A stretch of 64,000 nt of DNA from Metallyticus violacea (GCA_030762175.1 CM060843.1:116396869-116460868), one strand, 5' to 3'. Numbered from the stretch's first letter, positions 23,129 to 36,744 are shown. The notes: generated from the sequence alone by a model not told the origin. A program made the numbers and translations.

Positions 23129-23580
23129 CGAGGATAGATCCATAAGTTTCAGGCCTCGTCCTTATCATCTTCATACACTCTTATTTGGTGTCATATCTTC
23201 TGTTAAGTAAATAATTTCAGTTGTAACTTTCGCTCCGCTGTGTTCAGTTGTTCAGATGTTGCATAAAGAAGGATGTGTAGAAGATTGAGATATGTTCAAA
23301 ATGGAGCATGGAGCTGTTATTAAGGTCTTCACAAAAGAAGGAATTACTCAATATGAAATTAAACATCTATAGGACGGTGTATATGGGGAAGCATCCCCCA
23401 TATATTCCATCGTAAACTTTTTCGAATGGAACGAGAAAGCATTGAAGAAGAAGAGCGTGCAGGTCGGCCCTTGAAGGTACTCATTCCTAAAAATATAGAG
23501 AAATTATGGAAGACCGACGGCTCAAAATTACAGAAACAGCAGCGAGGCTGAGCCTTTCTAAAACCACAGTCCGGCAGCAA
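23129..23580 (+). mobile_element. mariner copy M1 (5' end only)
   Basis: Begins right after a TA (23127-23128) with the 5' terminal repeat cgaggatagatccataag, as in M3. It includes the untranslated leader and the transposase N terminus (from about 23292, MFKMEHGAVIKVFTKEG), with a stop in the seventh line of the helix region and a frameshift. Homology to M2-M4 ends near 23580, just after the second helix-turn-helix, so the catalytic domain and 3' end are absent. Confidence 0.85.
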
Positions 23581-24556
23581 TTCGCAACCAAAACTCAATG
23601 CTTAATATGCCCTAAAATCATGGGCCACTCAAAATCTGCCGTTGAGCCCTTCCGATGTGATTGGCACTGCTGTTCTGGGCATGTCTAATCAATCTAAAGG
23701 GGCCTGGAGGTATATTCAAGTTAGAAGGAAGTCATTGGATTGCAGAATTGCCCTGCCATTAAAGAAGCAAGAGTTTTCATAAGAAAAGCAACACGTTTGT
23801 TCCTAATTTTGTAGCAGGCTTTTAGTTGTTTTTATTTGTATTTTATACTGAATTTATTTAGTCACAATTAAAGCTCTATTCTCATTTGATTAAGAAACAT
23901 AAAGAGTGCCAATTTCAGCTTATAAGTGCCGTAGATGGAATCGTTATGAGATAGAAATGAACATTTTTACAGGCATCATTCATAGCATTCATTCGTTTGT
24001 TAATAGAGTTCTTCAAAAAAATATTACGCTGACAAATACATTTTATTTCCAAAAATAATGACGTTATTTCATTTTATTTTTTCCATGCCAAAGATGAAAT
24101 TTTCATGTAATAACGTACTTTAGTGTACTATAACAAGCGTGTAACAGAAGCATAAATAAACCTTACATTTATTCGGTGCAGAAGGCTTAAACCTTTCTTT
24201 GAAATGACTAATTCCAATGCAGCCTTTTACACACAAATCACACTTGGTTATTATTCCACTGCAGTTAATTCCAAATTATTTTGCTAAAATGGAATAAGCT
24301 TATTTAAAAATGAATACCAATTTAATTTCCACAATCCATTTTAGTTTTTTTACGTCGAATTGAGAAAATGCCTATTTCATAAATCTATTTTAGTTCACAA
24401 TTGACATGCAGAAATGGATTTGCATATCGTCAAAATATAATGGGAGTATAATATAGATTGCTACATTAGCGTACATGAGCGTAAAAGTGACACAACAGAA
24501 TATTTAAATAAATATTTATACATACATAATGGTATTGATAACTTTACGGCTGTCAG
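23581..24556. other. Unique AT-rich sequence
   Basis: Unrelated to mariner beyond about 23580. No gene recognised. Confidence 0.45.
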
Positions 24557-24565
24557 TAAAATGAA

Positions 24566-24838
24566 ACCGCCACGGGTGGCCCAGGTCGTTAAGGTGCGTA
24601 TTCGTGAGCGGGAGGTCTGGGGTTCGAATCTCGCCAGAGCCGTCCTAACCTGACTGAGGTATTATCCAGGTTTTTCTCAGTCCTCATAAATGGCAAACGC
24701 CGCAAAGGTACCCTAAACTTAGACCTGGCACGTTTCCTGAAAAAATTCTTTCCCAACATATGATTTCATCTCATGTATTATCAATGTCCACCGCTTGTGG
24801 TGCCTAAGTAGTAAAGACGGGCTTTAAATACCATTCAA
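24566..24838 (+). repeat. SINE family B, copy 5, with 9-bp TSD
   Basis: Head ccgccacgggtggcccaggt, B box ggggttcgaatctcgcc, body gaggtattatccaggttttt and cctcataaatggc, tail gggctttaaataccattcaa. Flanked by taaaatgaa at 24557-24565 and 24839-24847. Confidence 0.92.
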
Positions 24839-24847
24839 TAAAATGAA

Positions 24848-27111
24848 TACCATCGCATAGGAAAATAACTCGTGCAGTCAAGAGTGAAGTAGTGAAATCT
24901 GATGCATCGTTTGCAACTTTATGACAAGCTATTCTATCTGTAATGATCACTTGATATATTAAGTTTTCTTTATTGAAAAACTAATTAAAATGTTTGATTA
25001 TGTTACCTAGTATACATAAAATTCCTATATTTATATCATTGTAACTGCCATTAATAAAGTCTCAAACTCACAAGGCAGAAACTGGTATTATTTTGAGTAT
25101 TATTATAGAAATATGTTGTATAGGTATAATAAATTTCATAAGAACTGCAGTTGAAAGTGAGGTAATTCATAACTTTCATCTATGATTTGCTTTTTTGCTA
25201 TTTTTAATTTTAACGCGACAGATAGACAATACATCTAATTACTTCTAATATGTATCGGCATCTATACATTCTGCGTTCATTTGTTTCACCACTAGCTTAT
25301 TTTATTCATCGTTTGAAAGTGCCAGTGCAACCACCATAGGACAATAATCCCATATAAAAAGTGCTCACCGCCATGATCTACAGCCTCTGAACTCCATTTA
25401 CCATGCAGGCTATCAATTACTAGGAATTTGCTGTCACTGTTGGTATGACATGTTCCTTAGGTGGGTAAAAGGTTGTTTGTTGGGTAAATACTGGTCCTTT
25501 GCACTTGAAAACAACAAAGCTGTTACCTGAAATTCGGATAGGTTGTAGGAAGGCAGTTTGGTTCTGGGGTAGATGTTTTTGTGTTCTATGTTACTCGATG
25601 TGAAAATTAACGTAAGAATCTCTAGTACCATTGCTAAAGCGATACTATCTCTTAAAAAGCTTTTACGCTATTCTTTCTTTTTCTTCTCCCTCTCTTTTAA
25701 CTTTACTTGGCAACAGCATAACATACCGCCTGTTTGGTACTTTTATCTGAACTCCTAAGCTTTTCCTTATATCTGCAAATATTAAATTCAAAATACTCAA
25801 TTAAGGCAGCAGGCTTTGCTAATGCTGATTGTACTGTATTCTTAAGAATTTAAGGTTTAATGAATATTTATAGTTTAGTCTGATTATATTATATGTATAG
25901 ATACCGAAGCTTACCAAGAGATTAAGTTGTGTATTTGATCGGGCAAAGAAAAAAAAAGTTTATAGAGTGTAGATAATAAGAGAATGAACAATTAAATTAG
26001 CTGTTTTACCTGCTTACGGCTGTTGTAGCTCTCTTATATACAGTGCTAGATTTGGTCTGCAGCTGAAAGCAGGTCAAGGTCACGCCAATCGGTGGCTCCG
26101 TCGATGGAAAAGTTTCGCTCGCATTTCCACTGGCACAAATTTTATTATTAATAGCCATGCACAAGATGTTAATTTTAGTTACTTTATAATGAGTACTATC
26201 CTATGTTATAGACGTTATCTGGTTTGATGTCCGCCTGCAGTCATACTTTTTATATCTTTTAATGACAATTGCATTCATCGCAACAGCTGTGCATTATTTC
26301 TTTCAATTAATGCCCTGATATTTTCTTCAATTCTCATATAATATGGGGATCATTTTGTATACTTTTTTCTTCTTTTTAGTGGTAACACTTCAATACAATA
26401 CAAGCTAGTAACATTTATTTCATTAACAAACTATAATTAAAATGCTGGTGGACCTATCGCCTGTAATAACACAAAAACTGGAGTTGTTATGTTGATCTCT
26501 TAACCGAAGCAGAGTTATAAAGGTACAAAGACAGAAGTAGCGAGAAACTGGCTAATTTCGTGATAACAAGGTTTTGATAAAATAACATTTAACTTTTTAT
26601 AAATGAATTATATTTATTCTTTGATTCTTAAATACTGTTCAAAAGCATATTTCAAAACAAATTTCATTACCATATTATATGAGTAATGACTGCTACCAGC
26701 AATACAAACAGAATACTATAGTATACCTCTAAAACAGTAGATATAATTCCATGGTATTGTGATGGTAATTTTGTGATATTAGCTAAATTAATAAAATTTA
26801 AATAATTTCTAATAAATTTGATTTTTCTCAATCACTTCATAATTGCAACCCCCCCTCCCTAAAATTTAAGTTATTTCAGTATTTTGAGAGTTCCTGGTAC
26901 TTTTTATGAAAGCATTGATTGCATGTTTTACCATGGTTGTCATCTTCAAAGTTCCCAGAGCATGATCCGCGGTTTCTCTTCTAGCCTGCGGATAATGGCC
27001 CGACATGTACCACATTTATATCTGTATATGTTCTTTTTATTTTGTTTTTCATCGTTCCCTTACGTGCTTAAATGCATCAGATGAACTGAAAAAATCAAAT
27101 GTTCATTTTTT
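24848..27111. other. AT-rich unique sequence
   Basis: No gene or repeat recognised. The least AT-rich patch is near 26060-26130 (cggtggctccgtcgatgg). Confidence 0.45.
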
Positions 27112-27121
27112 TCACTAGAGA

Positions 27122-27393
27122 GTTTTTAGTAGTGTTTAACGCCCGTTTTTACTACTGACGCACCACAGGTGGTGGACACTGATGATACATGAAAATGAAA
27201 TGATAAATTGGGAAGAATTGTTTTAGAATGGAAACGTTCCCGATCTAAGTTTAGTGTACCTCCCCGGCATTTTCCATTTATGAGGACTGAGGAAAACCTG
27301 AGGAAAACCTAACATCAGTCAGGGAAGACGATCCTGGAATCGAAACCCAGACCTCCGAGTCCGCGCTTTAACGACCTCGGCCACCCATGGCGG
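27122..27393 (-). repeat. SINE family B, copy 6, with 10-bp TSD
   Basis: Minus-strand copy: gtgtttaacgcccg (tail complement), tccatttatgaggactgag, head complement cgctttaacgacctcggcc and cacccatggcgg. A short duplication of gaggaaaacct lies inside the copy at about 27290-27310. Perfect direct repeat tcactagaga at 27112-27121 and 27394-27403. Confidence 0.93.
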
Positions 27394-27403
27394 TCACTAG
27401 AGA

Positions 27404-30400
27404 TTGTTGCTATAACAATGCAATAGCGCAATGAAGAAAAATTAAGGCCAAGGAAACGTAAGAAATTGTCTTCTGCTCCTTTTTCTAAGTAATCATAAAT
27501 TTTCTTTATTTCGCCAATTGACAATGGCTTTACTATTAACAATTGTTTGAATTAAAGAACTCAACAAAATAGACGTTTTTGACCAAAAAGAAAAACAGGA
27601 CGATGCCTTAAGCGGTTAATTAAGGTCTTGGAATAACGCAATCCAATAAAAGTTTTAACTAAGACGCTTTTGTCGCCACCTGAGTGCATCAAAGTACATC
27701 CATTGAAATTGCACATCTACGACCACCTAGGTGGTTGCTGCGGTAATTTTGATATAGAACCTGAAGAACTCTTGGCCATATTAAGGAGTTTCCAATAACG
27801 GTTGATCCTGTAACAGAATATGTAAAACTGACTTTTCTAGTACAGTTTTAATGATAGGTAACTGGATGACTGATTAAGGCGCGCTGCACTCGGCTCTAAT
27901 GAAGACCAAATGCAACTACAAGTGTAATTCATATTAAAATAAATGTAAAGTTGTTAAAATAAATTACCTAGCAAGTCAAACCACCCAATTCATGACAAAA
28001 CAAACGTAATAGAGTACGACACTCCTTTTAGAGTACATTTTCAGTGAATTATCATTTTTTAGTAAATACTAAGTTTCCTGGAAGATAAAATATCTGAATT
28101 TTTCAACTACTATTTCAGGTCGTAGTGTATATTCAAATATATAATGCATTATGATATTAAGTTTTTTATAAATTAATACAATATCAATAAATGTACAGAA
28201 TACTGTAAAACTATATTAACTCATATAAAAGATTTTATTTTAAAGTCATATTGGTAAATACAAAACTGAATTTGCCCATTCTCCAAATGTTAAATATGTA
28301 TTTTCAGTCTCAGATACAGGCCGCGGAGTATCTATGTAGGAATGGATGTTGGTTTGATCCCCAATGAGTACATATTCTGTGTTTAAAGTATGCAGGATTG
28401 TTCTAAAAGAACAAACGGCAGCTATTTTATAGACAATTATATTTCAATTGCATTAATGCATTTTATTTCCCCCCCATTTTGTACACAACCCCCTTCTAAT
28501 TTTTAATTCAATGACATAAGTACATAAGGAAAATATTCTTTCGTTTAACATTAGTACGCACAATAATGACGGTCAAAAAGTTTTTTAATGTTTTGCGATG
28601 ATACATGAAAAGTTGACCTGCTCCAGACTCTACGTTCTAACTTCATTTCTCAAAATACTCTTGCGCTAACAATAATAAAAATATACGTTTTCCTTCAAGT
28701 GTAGGTACTTTCAAAAATATAATTCAGATACATTTTTGGAAAGTACAGTTAAAGAAAAATGGTCAGATGGACATAAATCAAGCATTAAACAGAATTCAAA
28801 TGTAAGTATAACATAATAAAATATATTTTAGTGTAATCATTATACATTAAAGATACAAAAGATGGTTTAATTTCTTGCCATGATCATGAATGTATTTTAG
28901 AGAAAACCAGAGCTTAGGAATAAGGAACAAGTCAGTTTTATTATTAGTAGAAAAGTAAGCTTCTCTTCAGGCTTTACATTCATACATCAATTTAAGAAGG
29001 TGTGCTGGTATTTATTAAAAATATTAATTCTAACCATTTGTACGGTAGAGCCTAATGCCCCAATTTCTTCAAGCTGTGTTCACCTCCATATTAGAACACA
29101 AGAAATAATGATAAGGAACGAAGATCATGCCGGTGAACACTTAATTCACACGCACTGCTCAGACATCACCCAGTTTAATCGAATTCCCGAAGCCACAGAA
29201 ATTCATAACTGTGAACGTTACGCTTTACCTCTTCCTCTCTAGCCTTAATAACTGGGATCCCAATATCGCAACAGAAATGCCCTCTCGACCCCTCTCTGGG
29301 TCAAACTTGCTGCTCAAACCCCAAGTGGAAAGAGGTATTTTATCACTTGAACGGCCACAACACAACATACCACCACGTTCCGCAACGGCTTAGCTGCCTT
29401 TAGAAACCTTTCATGGGCCTTCTGATGCTATATATCTTCTCTATAATCCTGGTCATCTACAGACATACGAGTTTCCTTTCGGAAGATGAAATAAGTTCTG
29501 CGGTTAACCTGCAAGAACGTACGTGAAAGAGAGTCAGAAATCCCGTCCTAAGAGGTAAGGTCCACAAGGAGCCGCGAGAATAAACGAAGCGGCGAGAAAA
29601 GATGCCCTTTAGAGTTGACCGTAACAAGAGAAGTCAAATATAAAAGTATTTATCGGTTGTTGAGAAAAGGGGCCTCATAGTTAGTTTTTCTCTCTGGGAA
29701 AAGACAAAATTATTGAAAAATTTAGAAAAAAAAGCATTCTAGCTGGAAACATTAAGTAGTTTAAAATGTTTAGTACATTTTAAAACAAAATTGCCACGTT
29801 TATAGCTATTATTTATTATTTGTTTATTCTGGTAGAGTTAGGCCATTAGGTCTTCTCTTCCGCTCTACCAATTCAATAATATTTACTTGAAGTTATAGCG
29901 ACAATATTATAATTACAACATTGACAGTAAAGTTGACAATACTCGTACACATATAAACCAATGAAAAACATTATGGATATAAACAAATGTATATTAATAC
30001 ATAAATATTGATAATAAAAATGAAAAATATTAACTTAAGAAAAAAAAATAAATAAAAGAACAATAATATATAACAAGCACCAGCAATGACAACTTATACA
30101 TAAATCAACCGGACTGTAGTTATTAAATATCAAGATGAAGATAAGGGAATTAAAATGTTTTTCGATAGAGACCATTTTACAATGATCACTTGTTAAATAC
30201 GATTTTTGCATTTTCAACATTTTAATAACTTTTTTGTGACATTAACGAGAAAAATCGAAATTACCGTTGATTCCTAATAGAATTGTCTACTGAAAATGTA
30301 CTATTAAAAAAATTATTTTTTCCCTCAAACTTATAGTTCTTAGTGTTGCTTTTGTCATCTCCATCTTCGCTTTATTCATGCCACCTCTTCCGTGTCTTCC

Positions 30401-30864
30401 AACTATCTTGCAACTAACGCAATACAATGCACCCAATTTCTCTATAGATCCTACCAAAACATTCGGATGTCATATAAAGCTTAAATACATTTATATTGAC
30501 AGTACATGACTTTATAAAGCAATACTGCTAAGCTCTTCTTTAATGATTTCAAAAACAACATAACTTTATTGGGCATGATGTCAATCAAAGTTTAGCATTT
30601 TTGTGTGGTGATATTTCTTATGCTGAACAACGTCTATCGTACTTCCAGCAATATTTTGGCTAGTCACTTAACTGGTTTCTTTCCTGCTTGAATCAACATT
30701 TCTGCATTTACATATAATTAATGCCAGGAGATTTTTTAAATGTGAAATTTTTGTTCATGTAGATACAGAGCTGGTCCTTTCTAATATTCATATTAAAGTC
30801 CTCCCTTTTTAATTACAAGTAATGTCTTTCCTAACGGGGATGTCGTTATCTCTTGACTGCGACT
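27404..30864. other. AT-rich unique sequence
   Basis: No gene recognised. A moderately GC-rich stretch with 60-80-codon frames lies at 29000-29680 but shows no splice-supported or family-like peptide. A T-rich and A-rich low-complexity stretch lies at 29800-30070. Confidence 0.4.
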
Positions 30865-31039
30865 TCAGGACTTGTCAACTATGAAGCGGATCTCTTCAGC
30901 ATTTGCTGACAGTTTTTCCATCTTCATCACTCCTGCCGGATTTGAGTTGTCTGCAGAAAACTGAGCACTCTTAAACACGCTTAATTTACAATCTAGTGTT
31001 TTCTTAGACACTTCATACCAATTTGTCTTTGCGTCTGGT
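30865..31039 (-). CDS. Candidate terminal exon, unidentified protein
   Basis: The minus strand has 84 open codons ending in TGA (30867-30865). A usable acceptor (ataagag, preceded at a distance by a pyrimidine-rich tract) would start the exon at 31039 after an AG. The peptide includes PDAKTNWYEVSKKTLDCKLS and later SANAEEIRFIVDKS. It is well mixed and charged, and unlike AT-rich noise. A variant polyadenylation motif (attaaa) lies about 70 nt beyond the stop. No family was recognised, and an old transposon coding scrap is an equally possible source. Confidence 0.3.
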
Positions 31040-31258
31040 CTCTTATAGTATACAATATGAATATTTCGAAACAAATTAATAGAAATATAGAAAGAAGAAC
31101 AATCTTCAGAACACACCTAGTCTAAAACTTAACACATTTGCCATGTTTGTAACAAATTAGAGCTTAATTTCGTCATATTTTAACCAAAATTGATATCGTC
31201 TTTACATATGTGCACTTAAGTTTTAAAAACAAAAAGTTGGATTGTAACTACAATTTTA

Positions 31259-31538
31259 TTCCGGGCTGTTGTGCCGTCGTTTGCTGGAGAAGAGAATTCC
31301 AAACGTTTCGTCCGCAACTACGGTGGATATCTTCGGTGGGTTGGACGAAGTCTCACTGCATCTGATGTGTTGGCTGTCAGAGTCGGAGACTAGGGGCAGT
31401 ATAAACGTAGCGACAGCCAATACTTCAGACGCAATGATACCTTCTCCGAGGAAACTTTGTCCACGCCACCGAAGATGTCCGCCGTAGTTGCGCACGAAAC
31501 GTCTCTTCTCCAGCAGACCACGGCACAACAACCCGGAA
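31259..31538. repeat. 280-bp imperfect palindrome (foldback-type element)
   Basis: Left arm begins ttccgggctgttgtgccgtc and continues ttgctggagaagag and ccgcaactacggtggatatc. The right arm carries the complements gatgtccgccgtagttgcg, ctcttctccagcagaccacg and gcacaacaacccggaa. Arms of roughly 125 bp run nearly to the centre with scattered mismatches and small indels. CpG content is high compared with the flanks. Open frames on both strands are a consequence of the symmetry. It could be a foldback transposon or an inverted terminal unit of a larger element such as a Penelope-like retroelement; the latter is only a guess. Confidence 0.8.
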
Positions 31539-32247
31539 GAAATTTGTAGTTACATCTATGACTTCGTGGAAGACTACGTTCTCTAAAATTGTGAGATTAT
31601 TAACATATTAATGGCAGTAATAATATTAATGGAAAAATAGAGTGCTATATTTCAAGTCTGCATTAAGAATTCTGCCTATTTTCAGAATGCAAGTGTTTTA
31701 TACAGTGATAACTGTTATTCTTTAACAATATGATCCTGCAAGAAAATAGAATCGTATGCTTTATAATATTCTTTTGATTCTCTATCGTTTTCTGTTATAT
31801 TTATTGCTATTTATTTCCTGGGCATTCGTTGCTTTCACTTTAATCTTCCTTAGCGTTCGACTTTTTTTTTAACTATCTACAGTCCTAGGTAATTATGTAT
31901 AACATAATTGGAGAAAAAATCAGATATTGGCCTTTTCCTGAGGTTGGAATGTGGCAGAAGAAAATACTACAAATGGATTCCTCTATATTTCCAACAAGAA
32001 AAATATTTGATTTAAAGCTTTATTACTGCATTCATAAAATCATCAAAGTCGAGTTTTAAATCAATGACTTTTGCAAAAACATTGGATTCTCAAAATGTTC
32101 ACCACTAGCATTCTGACACTTTTTATTTTATTTTATTTTGACGAACAGCGTTGCCTATAACGTCCATAGGGATTACTCTGCACATTTACATTTCTTCCTG
32201 CCATGCAATAGCGTAGCTACAGTTAAAATTATATTAGTATACTGTTG
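31539..32247. other. Unique AT-rich sequence
   Basis: No gene recognised. Confidence 0.45.
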
Positions 32248-32370
32248 TAGATAATGAATTATAAACCAATCGAGAAGAGGGATGTATATCTAAAGGATGA
32301 TTCCACAATAGAGACCGGAAAAGGTGAAATCAGCTAATCCTTGAAAGGAAAAGAAGAGGAATGTATATCA
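32248..32370 (+). pseudogene. LINE 3'-end scrap (same family as 17.6 kb)
   Basis: ataatgaattataaaccaat is identical to the segment at about 18091-18110. The similarity continues through gaggtgaaat-like and ctaatc blocks, encoding a decayed NYKPIGRRD-type motif. It is a short 3' fragment of the same LINE lineage. Confidence 0.7.
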
Positions 32371-35284
32371 GCGTGACTCTATTATGCAGCACGGCAGAAT
32401 GTGTCGAGATATACTCAATCACTATGTAGCATTCCTCAGCATATCAGTACTGGAATTTTCAACCACGAGATGGATACAGCGTTTCATAACATTTTGCGTA
32501 TTCGGCGTAAGAAGTGAGGAGGAGCGCTGTCTTACAAGCCTAGGTGCAATTATTGTATCTTTTTGTTTAGTGCATTTTCAGTCCCATGCTTTTTATTTTT
32601 ATTTTTATTTTTTATTTTATTTTTTTTTTTAGCTGGACATCCCATATTATCATTAATATTGGGCGGAAGTTTAAATAAAGCTTTCTCAAGCTTATAAAGC
32701 AGACTTTCTTTGACAAAAAAAATATAGCAGCATTAAAATGAGGTATAATTAGTGATTATTTTATCTCTAATTATTGAATTATGAAAAACAAAATATTGGT
32801 TTTAGTAATAACTTCAGTGATTTTCTTTCATTTTAATTTAAATCATGAATTTACATATATGTGCTAATTTTTTTACCTTCACATACTTTTTACTGGCAAA
32901 GTAAATGTAACATTTCTTCCAATATTGCAATATCTATCAGTTATTTTATTTTATAAACCAAGTAAAACATGGTTGTGTACAAGAGGGTTGGGTATGATAA
33001 CATTGATGTGTATGTGAGTGTGTGTGTAAAAAGAAACGAGCCCGAGGGAACAGAATCGGGTTTGCTTTTGTTCTAAATAAGCTCCAATGAGCCTCGAAAA
33101 CCAAAGCTTTGCTAGTCTAACCAAAGTAGTAATTAACCACTGATGCAATTTGAAAATCAGTTGAGCTGAACAAAAGCGTAGTATAGATAAAATCTGTAAA
33201 TGTTAATAGAAATAGGATATTCAGTACTATATTTGGATACAAAAGTTGATAAGTAATGAAATGAGTTTAGCATGCTTTATTAAACATGCTGTATTATGCT
33301 GTTCCGTGAAGCAGCAGTCTAATTTCTTCGTATATTACTTTATACAATATCCTTGAGATAAAGGAGTATTTATAACATTGAAGTTTAAAATAATAAATGA
33401 CTTGTTATTAATTAAATTATACGATATTCGCTTGATGCTCGAAAGCAGTCATCATGACCGGATCATAAATAGGCTATGAGGTGGTATCTGAAATGGAATC
33501 GTCGATGATAAGGCCCCACGTTGGAGAGCCAAGAAATATATTCGTTGGTTATTATAGCCGCGACACCTAATCGCAACCAATTTTAATTATTGATGTAGAT
33601 ATTACCCCCACTTCGAGACAAGATTACTTCCAGGACCTATTCTGCAGTTTCATGCCTGCTCTTGTACTGGGGAAGTGGTTGTTAATTAATCAGCGAAGAT
33701 AGGTAGACTTCTGGAGGTTTTTATTATGTCGATGTGCTTTGTCATGTCCCTCGGTGTGTATATGCGTGTACGACAACGCTTACGTTAATAGCGCGCGGAC
33801 TGCATCGGAGACGGAAGCGAAGCTGATAGCTGAAAGCTGAGTAATTAACTGAAAAGGAATGTGACTTCCCAACTGAGAATTAAGACGAGAATTGCTCAAC
33901 TGAGTTAGCCGATTGAAGCTGTAGAGCTGACTGCAAAACTGCCCAGCTGCGAGCGAAACTGAAGTAAGAAGTGAGACTTAAGAAAAATGACAAGCAGCGA
34001 AGGCTCCCCATTTTATATTAAATTTAAACCGTAGTGAATTGGCTTTCTTAGTTCACGTGGGGATTCCTAAGCAAGTCCAAGGAAGCTGAGCTCAAATCCT
34101 CATTTCTCATAGGTGAGCTTCCACTCAACTTTCGGCGCTGCTCTTAAAATTTAAAACAAGGACTCTTGTTATTGGCTGATGCTGACGCAGTTGAAATAGT
34201 CTAAGGAAGAAGAACTTACGGATTTATTAATTTAATTTATAGAGACGTCTTTTTATTTCCTAAGATTTAAAGGCTATCATCTAAAACATATGAAACCTTG
34301 TCGAAACTGCGGAAGGTCAATCTATTTCACTATTCCTTCGTCATAGGCGGCAGGCAGTCAACAAGCACACTTTTGTGTATTTATTAGTAACAGCGGTTAC
34401 AATTAAATATGACAAACATTTAATAGGAGTTGGTTGATATGAAAAGTATTTAAAATTTATATAATATACATATAGTTTGCAACCCCCCTGCCCAAATAAC
34501 TTTCGATTTGTGAGGGTCAAGCCTTACTTACACATTTGAATACACAAAACTCGTGCCTCATCCCAGACCATTTTTATTATGAGTTTTAAATTCGGTATCT
34601 AATTAATTAATTAATACTACATTATTGTTCCTACTTAATCCTTTTGAAACATTTTGATTTCTGGAGGAAAAACAACAGTTATTTTAGAAACAATTCCTTT
34701 TCAGAAACCATAGTATTACATGCATCTCATACGTACTGACAAAAGTCTAATATATTAGTACAATGTTTAGGAAGTTGGCATTATTTTAGTAACAGGAGAA
34801 TATTTCTGTCACAAAAGTTTATTTAACCACCTTTTGTATAAAAAGTATACGCAGAATGTGAGAATCTTTTCGAGTAGCAATATTATTACTTTTATCAAAA
34901 CGTAATTGTATTAAACATTCATTCTGTAGCTCAGCATTATACTATCGATATCTGTTTGAGCACTTTTACATGATAAGGAGAAAATTATTATTTTTTGTGT
35001 GTTATCCGTCCATTACTTTATAACTTTATACAAGTTTTGGTATTTTTTACAATTATTTTAGCTCAGAAACAACGTTGTGGCATTAAAGAGCAGGCTTAAA
35101 AATAAAATAAAAATCATTTAACAATGTATGGTTCTGAGATATATAACTTATATACTACATTATCCAAACAAAAGTGAATATGAAGTTTTCAAGAATAATT
35201 ACCTAAATATATTATTCTATTAATATCCTAAATTAAGGTTAACGGGTTTCCCTAAGATTTTGTAAAACAGTTTTAAAATTGATA
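32371..35284. other. Unique sequence
   Basis: AT-rich with low-complexity T/A at 32590-32632. From about 33430 to 34150 the sequence is less AT-rich. It includes a run of irregular agctga/agctgc motifs at 33815-33950 but no convincing gene. Confidence 0.4.
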
Positions 35285-35565
35285 GATATCGTGCTCTCCT
35301 CTGGACCTAATTTCCGGATTCAAACCCAGTCATGGTTGATAAAATTTTTCCGAACGTGAAAATCTCTAGCGCAGATCTTCTGGGTGGTAATGAAATCTAC
35401 GATTTCCGTGTCTTAAAATTTACGGTACGTTGGAACACCATACCTATGCAAAATTTTCGGCAACTTCACGTCTATAATACTTTAACGTCCAACTAAATGG
35501 TACTTGAAGCGATGGGCGGACGACCTATCCTTTGACATCTGTAGGTGCTAAGTAAAGTCCATTAC
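35285..35565 (+). repeat. Old, diverged SINE related to family A
   Basis: B box ggattcaaacccagtcatgg is followed by a diverged body in the same order as family A: tttttccgaacgtgaaaatc, ccgtgtcttaaaatttacgg, gcaaaattttcggcaacttc. The 3' end differs (gacgacctatcctttgac). Either an ancient family A copy or a sister family. Confidence 0.6.
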
Positions 35566-36744
35566 CAGAAAGATTTCAGAAGAGTTGCGATCTTTAATAT
35601 TTAAAAGTAACATTTAGATGGTTACCAAGACTGCCTCGCATACAGAACTAGGGGATGTGAATAATTTAAAACTGGAACGTAAATATTGATCGCCTGCAGG
35701 GGGATATCTAATTAACACATTCATACGCTTGGCGTGGTGAACAGCTAAAATCGCACACACAAATCATATGTAAATAGCACGCAATATTCATGCACGTATA
35801 TATACGTCATTCGGCTGCTCAATAACGAACGAATAGCATTTGTGTTGCAGCATTGGGTTTGTAAAAGAACCTGCGCGCTTTCAGCAGTTGTAATCTACAG
35901 ACAAGCAGTTCATAAATGCTATCTATTATATTTATAATGTTTGCTACAGAGAAACTAAGCTATTCATCATAAACATGTTCCTTTTAATATCAAACCAGCA
36001 GTCAATGTATAACTATTAAAATGCCTTCCAATTAGGTATGAACGACAAATGTGGTCCAAGCAGTGTGTTTTTAATGATAGTATTCACCTTTAGACTAAGT
36101 GTTTCAACTTATTAACAACGATTCACTTAATACAATGTTTGTCAATACTTATTACACCGATTTAGAAGGATTAGACCTAAGGACTGTTCCTGGTATTGAC
36201 GTACCATGTGGATCATTTGAATTTATCCGCACCTAACACCTGTAGGTGTCCAGGAAAGGTGGTCAGTCATTGCTTCAAGTGCCATTTATCGTGATATTAA
36301 GGTATTACTTGGACATGAATTGGCCGGTAACTTTGTTCAGGGATTTCTTTTTTCAGATATGGAGTTCTGTAACGTATCGTAAATTTATAACAGGGTTCTA
36401 TGGCTTTAAGTCCCTCTCGGAGGGCTTGTGCTCGAGGTTATGTCCCTGTGATTCAACAACATATTAAGCAATATAAATTCACAACAAAAAGCACATCAGT
36501 ATAACCGAGTTATTCAGTCCAGATAACACAAGCGGTTTTTCTAACGATAGTTTTCACTTACGAGATAAATATATAGAAATACCTAAATCAAATTTAGACA
36601 GATAAGACTCATTCTGCATCATGCATTAATTTTTGATTAATACTTGTATTAAATGTTTAATTGTATTAAACCTGTAATAATGAAAGATGTTTACATGTAA
36701 CCAACAGACAAAAATTGGCTTTAAAATGGATTTTTTTTTTCATC
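35566..36744. other. Unique sequence, possibly regulatory
   Basis: Around 35690-35900 the base composition is balanced and includes gcctgcaggggg, tctaattaac and atgtaaat. No coding frame was recognised. Confidence 0.35.

Noticed and set aside
28310..28380. Possible tRNA-like B box (ggtttgatccccaat)
   Set aside because: No matching A box and no repeat partner in the window.
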